Shown here piece by piece: positions 55,301 to 64,000 of a DNA stretch of 64,000 nucleotides (position 1 is its first letter; the number at the start of each line of letters is the position of its first letter). Made by a program: the position numbers and the translations under genes. The notes under the pieces were generated by a model. That model worked only from the letters and a program-made list of their open reading frames with translations. It had not been told where the DNA came from and did no database searches. Source of the stretch: Magnaporthiopsis rhizophila (Eukaryota > Ascomycota > Sordariomycetes > Magnaporthales > Magnaporthaceae); NCBI GenBank assembly GCA_003049465.1, contig PYSS01000091.1, forward strand, positions 102,046 to 166,045. Direction: 5' to 3'.

Positions 55301-58300
55301 CGACGCTCCAGCATATCTCTTCGCATTTTAACAACATCACCTTCCAGGCTCTAATCGGCTCAGAAACAGTCCTCACCGTTCTGGAGCTGCTCAGGGACGC
55401 CGGAGAAGCCAACGACGAGCGGAAAGAGCGGGTATGCCATCCTATGTCCTTCTATAGACTGCGGGCATTCGGTGTTTCTTGTAGCGGTCATGCTGACTAG
55501 GACACCAACAGATTCGACTTGCATTGCACACGATGGCCTATGTTCTGATTGACGGCAAGCAGATGAAGCTCAAGAAGAAGGTTCTCGTCGCAAAATTTCT
55601 TCAGCTACATGCCCTCGGGCTGACAGCCAACTTGGCCGAGGTCATCAACGACGGGTCCGCGAGGCATTACCCCGTCCACGAGCAAAAGAGATCGATTCGA
55701 GCGATGGAGGAGATGATCAAGATGTGCACATCTCTCATCAGGATTGCCCGGCCTCAGGTAAAGACGATACGCCGTATCATCACAGAGGGCTCCTAAGGGA
55801 GAAGCTAATGGTGGCCTAGATCTCTGCCTTTTTGCTCTCTGCCCTTTCATACGACGAACTCAGAGCCTGCGCCTTTTCTTGCTGGGCCGCCCTTCTCACA
55901 AGTCTAGACGATGAGGACGTTGATGCCTTGATTGAAACAACCTTTTTCATCATCGGCAACTACTGGGAGACGCTCGACGATCCGACACAGGGCGTCTGCA
56001 AGAGCATCCTCGACCGACTGCTCACCAAGAATCACGGCCTATTAGAGGCCAAAATCAACGAGCTCCCGTCTTTTAGCCACCTTTCCGGTCTCGCCGACGC
56101 CGAGGCTCGTCTCAATAAGCTGAGGAAACCGCTCGATAGCCGGGCGTCTTTCATGATATTCTCGAAACGGCTGGGTAACGAAAATCCTGGCGTTGTGCTG
56201 CAGGCACTGACAGAACTATCATCATTCCTGCGCGAACACCAAGCGTTTCTTCAGACATCGGCCATCGGTGAGCAGCCCGATACGGCTGTGACGGCGCTTC
56301 TGCGAGCGTTGCTGGACTGTGCGTCCAGGTACAACGGCGTGCAGCCCGAGATCGGCAGCCTTTGCGTCCAGTGCCTAGGAAGCATTGGCTGCCTCGACTC
56401 GAATCGACTCGAGGCTGTGCGCGAACGGCGCCAGTTCGTGGTACTGCAGAACTTTGAAGAGGCTAGCGAGACGACAGACTTCGTCCTCTTCATCTTGGAG
56501 GAGGTTCTGGTCAAGGCGTTCCTCTCGGCGACCGACACCGCCTTCCAAGGCTACCTGTCCTACGCCATGCAAGAGCTCCTCGACAGGACAGACTTCAAGA
56601 CTGCATGGGCTACAAACGGAGCTGATGGGGCTCAGGTGCTCGAGAAGTACGTGAAACTCCCCGAGAATGTCAGGGAGGTGTTGGCGCCGTTTATGACGTC
56701 GAGGTTCCGCGTCAACCCAATGGCGCAGCAGAAGGTCGAGTATCCTATCTTCCGCCCGATCAGGCCGTATGCAATTTGGCTGCGATCCATCGTCACCGAC
56801 CTGCTGCACAAGGGCCAGAATCCGTTTGCACAGATCCTCTTCGAGCCTCTGTGCCGGGTCATCAGGGTCAAAGACCTGGCCGTTGCCGAGTTTCTCCTGC
56901 CCTATCTGGTCGTCCACATCGTCGTAGGCGATGACAATGTCAAGACTGACCGGGAGCGCGTGCTTAATGAGCTGCGGAGCATACTTCTGCTGGAGCTCCC
57001 GGAGAATGCGTCCTACGCAGAGCGGGAAAACATGAGGCTCTATTGTGAGGTGAGCTCTGATCTTCTGTTCAAACTACTCCTGTTTCCTCGACGACTGATA
57101 ACCCCGGCCTAGGCCGTCTTCCGAGTGCTGGACTACTCGACGAGGTGGCTGCAGATGCGGAAGGCACAGCATAGCCAACGAGATCCACGACAACGGGACC
57201 CCCAAGCGCCCAGCCCCGAGATCAAACGAGTGGAGCAACTGATCAAGGCGATCCCGGCGGACCTTATTGCGCGTCGAGCCATGGACTGTGGGCAGTACGC
57301 GAGGGCTCTCTTCAACCTAGAGCCGCACGCGACCAAGATGCGCAATAACCCCAAGGCGGACAAGGAGGAGACAAACCGGTTACTGTCGGAACTGCAGTAC
57401 ATATACACGCAGATCGACGAACCGGACGGTCTCGAAGGCATCTCGGCCAGACTGGGTGTCGTTGATCTCAATCAGCAAATCCTAAGCCACAGGAAGGCCG
57501 GAAGGTGGTCGCAGGCACAGGCCTGGTATGAGCTCCGATTAGCGGAGGAGCCAAACAACGTCGAGGTCCAGCTTGATCTCCTGACCTGTCTCAAAGAGTC
57601 GGGCCAATACGGTGAGTGGTCGAGTTCCGTAGACGTGTGGTTCTCCCAAGCGAGGTTCATCGAGACTAACGGCAGACTTCCCATGTGGTGCAGACGTGCT
57701 ATTAAACTATGTCGAAGGTATTAGCACGACCCCGGCGACCATCAACCGCATTGCTCCGTTTGCAGTGGAGGCGTCTTGGGCGACGGGCAGATGGGAGACG
57801 GTACAGAAGTACTTGAATTCCTACAACGCAGGCGACGTCACCGAGGTCTTCAACCTTGGCATTGGACAAGCCTTGATGTGCCTCCGAGAGGGCAGGCGGG
57901 ACCAGTTTGCCCAATACGTGCACTTGCTTAGAGACAAGGTCAGCGCATCCTTGTCATACTCGGCCACCTCATCGCTCCAAGCCTGCCACGACGCCATGCT
58001 CAAAGCCCACGTGCTCAACGACCTGGAGCTCATCGCCGAGCGGAGTGCACAGGCGGCCGATCAGACCCAGGGACCCGATCAGCAGGAGATCTCGACGGTG
58101 CTGAGCCGGCGTTTGGAGGTAATCGGTGCATATGTCAATGACAAGCAGTATCTGCTGGGAATCAGGAGGGCGGCGATGGAGTTGATGCGTCCCCAGTTCG
58201 GAGACGGAGACATCTCATCGCTCTGGCTGACCAGCGCCAGGCTGGCGAGGAAGGCCGGATCGATGCACCAGTCCTTCAATGCCGTTCTTCACGCGCACCG

Positions 58301-60434
58301 TCTGGGTGACGACTCGGCCACCATCGACAACGCCCGGCTTTTGTGGAAGGAGGGGAACCATCGTAAAGCCATACAGGTGTTGCAAAGCGCTATTTCCAGC
58401 AACAACTTCATCGGCCACAGCCTGGGCACCTCGGTGCCGACGTCCAGCAAAAGCCAAGAGACTCAGAAGCAGCTCGTGACGGCACAGGCTCATCTGCTCT
58501 TGGCCAAGTGGCAGGACTCTGCAGGCCAGACGCACGCGAGCGCGCTGCGCCAGCAGTATCAGCTTGCCGCCAAGACTCACTCGCGCTGGGAGAAGGGCCA
58601 TTACTATCTCGGCCGCCACTACAAGAAGGTACTCGAGTCCGAACAGGCACTCAAGCCCATGGATCAGAGCGACGAGTTTCTGAGCGGAGAGACGGCGAAG
58701 CTCGTGATCGAAAACTACATCCGATCTCTCAACTACGGAACCAAGTACCTGTATCAGACGCTCCCGCGCGTTCTCACCCTGTGGCTCGAGCTCGGGTCTC
58801 AAGTGGACAAGCCGACGTTGGAAGGGAAGATCTCGCCCTCACGAGAGCTTCAACAGCGGAGAAAGATAACACTGGAGGCCTTGCACAAATACCTAGAGCG
58901 CCACTTGGATAAGATACCCGCCTACATCTTCTACACGGCGCTACCGCAGATCGTGGCGCGCATCGCACATCCCAACGGAGGCGTTTTCCGGGTCCTGCAA
59001 GCCATCATCGTCAAGGTGGTAGAAGCCCATCCGCGCCAGGCGCTCTGGTCGCTCTTCGGAATCATGACGACCAAGACGACATCGGACAGGAAGACGCGGG
59101 GGTTGCAGATCATCCAGTCGCTGAACAAGGCCAGCAAGAAGGTGGACGGCACCGGCTATGACCTGCGGCAGCTGATCCGCTCCGGGGAGAAGCTTGCGGA
59201 CCAGCTCCTTCTCGCCTGTCAGAACGGGGATTTTCAGAGCAACCGGACGACGACGGCGAGCCTCAGCAAAGACCTGCGCTTCAATCCCAAGTGTACGCCA
59301 TGTCCGCTGGTTGTCCCGATAGAGACGTGCCTCACACCGACGCTGCCGGCGTTGACGGATAACGTGCGAAGGCACGCGGCGTTCAGCCAGGACCTCGTCT
59401 CGATACACAACTTCTTAGATGAGGTGCTTGTGCTCAGCTCGCTAGCCAAGCCGCGCAAGCTTCTGGCGCGAGGCTCGGACGGGCGGACGTACGGGCTGAT
59501 GGTCAAGCCCAAGGACGACCTGCGGACGGACCAGCGGCTGATGGAGTTCAACGGCATGATCAACCGGTCGCTGAAGCGGGACGCGGAGAGCAGCCGACGG
59601 CAGCTGTACATCCGGACGTACGCGGTGACGCCGCTGAACGAGGAGTGCGGCATCATCGAGTGGGTCGATGGGCTCAAGACGCTGCGCGAGATCCTGCTGG
59701 GCATCTACCGGGCGATGGGCATCACGCCAAACTACAACATGATCGGCCAGATGATGAAGGACGCGGCGGCCATGGACGGGCGCAACGTGCGCATCTTCAG
59801 CCACGAGATCCTGGGCATGTTCCCGGCGGTGCTGCCGCTGTGGTTCACGTCGCAGTTCCCGGACCCGTCGGCGTGGTTCGCGGCGCGGCTCAAATACACG
59901 CGGTCGTGCGCCGTCATGTCCATGGTGGGCACGATCCTGGGGCTGGGCGACCGGCACGGCGAGAACGTGCTGCTGCAGCAGGGGGACGGCGGGGTGTTCC
60001 ACGTGGACTTCAACTGCCTGTTCGACAAGGGCCTGACGTTTGCCACCCCAGAGCGGGTGCCGTTCCGGCTGACGCACAACATGCAGGCAGCCATGGGCAT
60101 GTGCGGCCACGAGGGTCCGTTCCGCAAGAGCTCGGAGCTGACGCTCAGCATCCTGCGGCAGCAAGAGGAGACGCTCATGACGATCCTCGAGGCGTTTGTG
60201 CACGACCCGACCCTGGACCTGCAGAAGGAGAAGAAGCACCGGGCCAACGCCGGCGGGGGCGTCCGCCTCAACCCGCAGAGCGTGGTGGAGAGCATCCGGC
60301 GCAAGGTGAGGGGCCTGCTGCCGGAGGAGAGCATCCCGCTCGGGGTGGAGGGCCAGGTGGAGGAGCTGATCAAGCAGGCGATCGACCACAAGAACTTGAC
60401 GGCCATGTATATTGGATGGTGCCCGTTTCTTTGA
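52301..60434 (+). CDS. MEC1: ATR/Mec1-type checkpoint protein kinase
   Basis: Eleven exons: 52301-52952, 53018-53670, 53760-54034, 54099-54503, 54561-54728, 54798-54894, 54955-55431, 55512-55757, 55820-57049, 57113-57611 and 57694-60434. These give 2480 residues, the usual size. The ten introns are 57-89 nt and all phases agree. The protein is the PIKK that senses RPA-coated single-stranded DNA with its Ddc2/ATRIP partner and starts the DNA-damage and replication checkpoint in the nucleus. HEAT-type helices fill the first 1500 residues, then FAT. The kinase follows from about residue 2150, with GLKTLREILLGIYRAMG, the catalytic LGDRHGENVL near 2320 and HVDFNCLFDKG near 2338. FATC ends the chain (IDHKNLTAMYIGWCPFL). 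Orthologues are Neurospora mus-9 and Aspergillus uvsB. Exon 6 has a tandem NAGNAG acceptor that could add one Arg. Confidence 0.95.
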
Positions 60435-61343
60435 TGCGGTGGCGCCGGGTTGCTGTTGGGGCAGGGGGAAGTTTGTTGATATTTATGTAGGGACTAGGTA
60501 GCTCTCGCCATTGCTTTCTGGCTCAACTTTGCTGTCATGAGCTGATTGACAGATGAGTGTAAAAGTTTATGCTATCTGCTACAAGCTCACCTCATGTGTT
60601 TGGTGGAGGCGTGTACATCGTATATTTCGGCTGAGTGCTCATTCCTTCGTCAAAGAGTGGACGGAATTTGCAGTCCTGAAAAAATTCCATGGGGTGCTGG
60701 CACCTTGTGGCTCAATGAGCCTCAGGGCCACGAACTCCTGCAACAGTGGAAAAGTGCAGTGGCTATAGTGCTCAACCCCCTAAAGAGGACCGTTGACGAC
60801 TCGCTAACGGCCGCCCGCACATGCACCGCCTCAGCAAACAGTCGCCCCTGCCCGTTCCGTTTTGGACTCGTGTGCAATTTAATCCTTTTTTTATTCGATT
60901 TTTTTTTTTTTTTTTTTTTTTTTTGGTTCCCCCTGCTGCCTCGCGCCCACCTAGCCAAAACCCCCAGCTCTCCTCGCGCCTTTTACCCAGCTGGAGGTAA
61001 AAACAAACCTCTCAGCAGGAGAAGGTCTTCGTCTTTTTATTTTTCCCTCGCGTCCCTCCCTCTTCTTTGCGTCACTTGAATTTTCTCACGGCGACGGACT
61101 TGTTGCTGCTCTCATCCAAAAGAGAGCCCTGCGACACTCCAGTTGGACGCCAGCACAAACCGGGCGTCGGCTGTCCGTCGAGCTCCAAATCAGCCAAAAA
61201 CCAGCACACACCCAAAATAAAAAAGGAGGGCGCGTGTTTGCGCGTCAGCTCCGCGTCAGGTCCTTGGCACACCTCATCTTCAAGCATCTTTCAACAGTGA
61301 TTTACTCTTCAACCGGCGCTAGAGCATCGACATCTGCTTGATC
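60435..61343. other. Intergenic region with poly(T) tract
   Basis: Contains the MEC1 3' UTR and the promoter and leader of the PARP-finger gene. A 26-base T run lies at 60899-60924. Small frames are non-coding in appearance. Confidence 0.55.
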
Positions 61344-63079
61344 ATGTCGTCGTCGTATCGCATTGGTATGTACCGAATTCCTAGGTAGACGCGACCAGTA
61401 CCTCGCTCGTTCCGCTACGTGTTCGGCCCGTCATCGTCGCCTTGACGCATCACATGCACCCGCCTACCACCACCAGCCCTGAGATCACCATCGTCCCTTC
61501 CCGCCAAAACATCAGATCAGCCCCAACTCATCTTTTCTAGCCCGACTGTATCACATCAATGATCCATCACGTTATAGAGACTACCTACCTATTTGCGCTT
61601 TGGTTTTGTCCGAGCTTTGAACTAAACATGTGCGCTCTGGTGCTTGCCTTCCAGAGCTCTCGCCCAACAACCGGGCGGGATGCCAGGACACTGTCTGCAA
61701 GCAGGGCAAGGTGAAGATCACCAAGGGGGAGATCCGGTTTGCCACCTGGGTCACTGTCCCCGGACTGGAGCATGGCAGCTGGAGATACAAGCACTGGTAC
61801 GTTAACACAGATGACACTGTCACCCCGTGCTGCAAATGAAATGAAAGAAAAAAAAAAAGAATCTAACATGGCTTCGTGCACTCCCACAGGGGCTGCGTCT
61901 CTGGCTCTCAGATCGAACACGTCAGAGAGTCGATCGAGGATGGTGGATCGTACAACTGGGACCTCATCGACGGTTACGATGAGCTGAAGTGAGTCTGCTC
62001 TTGTTCTTTTACCTTGCTTGGGCTACGACTGATATTGCCACCTCGCAGTGACCACCCTGACATACAGGCCAAGATCCGCCGTGTCGTCGAGCAGGGTCAT
62101 ATCGACCCCGAGGACTTCAAGGGTGTAAGTTGGAAAACCTCTCTCTCGACTGCGTCGGTGTCAGAGTAAGACTGGTTGACCTCTCAAATATCTCAAATAT
62201 GACAGGACCCTGAGTTCAATGTCATTGGCTCTCGCGGCATCCGTGGTCGCAAAAAGGTCCAGAAGCTCAAGGAGGCCATCGAGGACGAGGAGGGTGATGA
62301 TGATGACGAGGTATTTGCAGCTCCACAGCCCACCACCTGCCCTGTCTCAGTGATTCAACCGACATGCTCACCTTGCCCTTCCAAAGGAGGCGACTCCTGC
62401 GAAGAAGACACCCGCCAAGCGGGGTCGCAAGAAAGCTGCCGCCGGGGACGAGGAGGAGGAGGAGTCCAAGCCGGTCAAGAAGCAGGCTCGTGGTTCTCGC
62501 AAGTCCAAGGCCTCGGCCGCGGCTGAAGATGACGAAGAGGAGCCCAAGCCGGCCAATAAGAAGGCCACTGGCTCTCGCAAGTCTAACGCTTCGGCTGCTG
62601 CCGCCGACGGGGAGGAGGAGGAGGTTGCCAAGCCTGTCAAGAAGCAAGCTCGCGGCTCTCGCAAGTCCAACGCCTCAGCCGCTGCCAAGGACACGGACGA
62701 GGAGGAACAGGAGGCCGCACCTGCCCCCGAGGCTAAGGCCCCGAAGAGGAAGCGAGGTGCCGCGGCCAAAAAGGAGCCCGAGAACGGGGTCGATCAGGAG
62801 GAGAAACCGGCCCCGGCAGCGAAGCGCTCGCGTGGCCGACCCAAGAAGTCTGAGGCTGCTACCAAGCCTGCCGAGTCCGAGCCCGAGGCTGACGTCGATG
62901 AGGCTGAGCCGGCCCCGAAGCGTGGCCGCAAGGCCAAGGCCGTTGCCGCTGCTCCGGAGCCCAAGTCTGACGAGGCTGAGGAGTCGGAGCCCAAAGAGGA
63001 AGCTCCCAAGCGCGGGCGCAAGGCCAAGGCTGCTGCTCCGGCCGCCACCAAGCGGGCCGGCCGTCCCAGGAAGAGGTAG
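61344..63079 (+). CDS. PARP-type zinc finger protein with AT-hooks
   Basis: Six exons, 61344-61365, 61655-61796, 61890-61988, 62049-62124, 62206-62310 and 62387-63079, give 378 residues. Intron 1 is long (289 nt); the others are 60-93 nt, and all phases match. Residues 8-60 form a PARP-type zinc finger with ligands C17, C22, H54 and C57, in the fungal spacing, and KGEIRFATWV between them. A further conserved block runs to about residue 135 (WDLIDGYDELNDHPDIQ). The rest is acidic/basic low complexity: three GSRKS(K/N)ASAAA repeats (residues 176-255) and AT-hook cores RGRPKK and AGRPRKR. There is no PARP catalytic domain. The likely role is a nuclear chromatin protein that binds damaged or AT-rich DNA; this is inferred from the domains. 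Confidence 0.9.
62468..62705 (+). repeat. Three tandem coding repeats in the AT-hook protein
   Basis: About 80-bp units encoding K-K-x-A-x-GSRKS(K/N)ASAAA followed by an acidic run. The first and third units are the most alike, which suggests unequal crossing-over or slippage. Confidence 0.8.
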
Positions 63080-64000
63080 GGCCGTCCTGTTGAACTGCCA
63101 TGGTGATACCTTGGTGGACCATGGGTGATAATCAGATGATCTGACTGGTGTGCCATCTTCCGTATAGCACCTGAGGCTGTTACACTGTGTCTGGGAATAT
63201 CTGGACGCTTCTTCGAGGCCGATTTCCCGGGTACCCCACGTGTTCAGACAAAGACGGACCTGTGTGGTTTTGATACTGAAAGGATCATCACCGAGGAATG
63301 TCTCGCGCACCATTTTGTCTTCACCTCGCTGACTTTGTTGGTCCGAGCATGCTCTGTTTGCTTTACTTGGTTTCGAGACGATCCCTGATTGTTCTGATGG
63401 CATTAATCTGAGAAATAATGACAGCAGCCCTGTTGATGTCATTGGCTAGCACTTCTTTGTATGGTATTGCGAGGGAAAGATGTAGTGGATGAGGGGCAAC
63501 CCCTACTCGCTATCTGAGACGGTCAAAGATGGAAGCTTCATCTTGTTGCTCTAGGTAGATGAAATATCACTGTTTCTGTTGCTGTCACCGTCTTGTAGTA
63601 TTGACCGGCTGCGGCCATAACAGCCCGATCGTCCTGTGTCAGCAACGTCTCGTATGTCGTATATGCTTTGCCTACTGTTTGGGTCATTAGCTACTAAAAA
63701 AAAATAGCTATCCTGACCGGTCGTATCACTCTCTCTTGAGATATCACTCATTGCTGGCGAGCCAACCAGCCCCTGAACGAGCGCGGAAATCACATGAAAA
63801 CCTGAAAGCCCCCTTTCGTTGATATGCACAATCTCATAAGCATATCATATCCCGTCATGCAGGCCAATTGTCAAACGGCCCAGACATCGTCAGTCAGATC
63901 GGATCAGACGGCTGCACAGCACTGGCCCGATAGTCGGAGCTTGCTGCGAGCTGCTGCAATGCAGGTTTTAGGCCTGCCTATTATAGCTTTTCAACCACAC
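63080..64000. other. Right edge, no gene recognised
   Basis: The 3' region of the PARP-finger gene, followed by sequence with only short frames. Nothing recognisable was seen up to the window end. Confidence 0.5.

Noticed and set aside
59442..60389. Minus-strand open frame of 315 codons in the MEC1 kinase exon
   Set aside because: It is a mirror of the GC-rich kinase coding strand; the plus strand encodes an unmistakable PIKK kinase and FATC, and the antisense product is Arg/His/Leu-rich noise.

Overview
The window is nuclear DNA of a filamentous ascomycete, most likely a GC-rich Sordariomycete. The evidence is short GT-AG introns (mostly 57-142 nt) with CTAAC/CTGAC branch points, CT-rich 5' leaders, coding exons with strong G/C third positions, and proteins typical of Pezizomycotina (a Chs4/Skt5 chitin synthase activator, a NACHT receptor, Mec1/ATR). 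I resolved thirteen complete protein genes and one partial gene. For the spliced genes I derived exon joins by requiring matching phase and family-conserved sequence across every junction. Five points of intergenic sequence (one NN, one N, one NNNN) sit inside very long poly(A)/poly(T) runs.

Layout. 1-936 is the 3' end of an unrecognised gene. 2943-7091 is a divergent pair for mitochondrial leucine breakdown, methylcrotonyl-CoA carboxylase beta and isovaleryl-CoA dehydrogenase. About 11 kb without a recognisable gene follows, ending at a tiny two-exon Cys-rich gene (18482-18853). Then come RRP43 (exosome), FMP46-like (mitochondrial redox protein) and a 1804-residue disordered RRM protein. 32514-34414 is a second divergent pair of mitochondrial genes, complex I B8 subunit and MPC2. 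35420-38523 is the chitin synthase activator with a C-terminal CaaX box. 41870-46100 is a NACHT/ankyrin NLR. 47032-47937 is a His-rich protein of unknown function. 51473-60434 is a third divergent pair, COX16 and the 11-exon checkpoint kinase MEC1/ATR, followed by a PARP-type zinc finger/AT-hook chromatin protein (61344-63079).

Functional themes. There is a concentration of mitochondrial genes (leucine catabolism, pyruvate import, complexes I and IV, FMP46), three of the groups arranged head to head across 394-650 bp. The other themes are cell wall synthesis, DNA-damage signalling/chromatin (MEC1 and the PARP-finger neighbour), RNA decay, and fungal innate-immunity-like signalling (the NLR). 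I saw no rRNA, convincing tRNA, CRISPR or intact transposon. One locus (16898-17134) has the A box, B box and poly(A) layout of a SINE remnant. No clear undescribed multi-gene system is visible. The most novel-looking items are the hidden Cys-rich small gene, the phased promoter repeat between the leucine genes, and the SINE-like locus.
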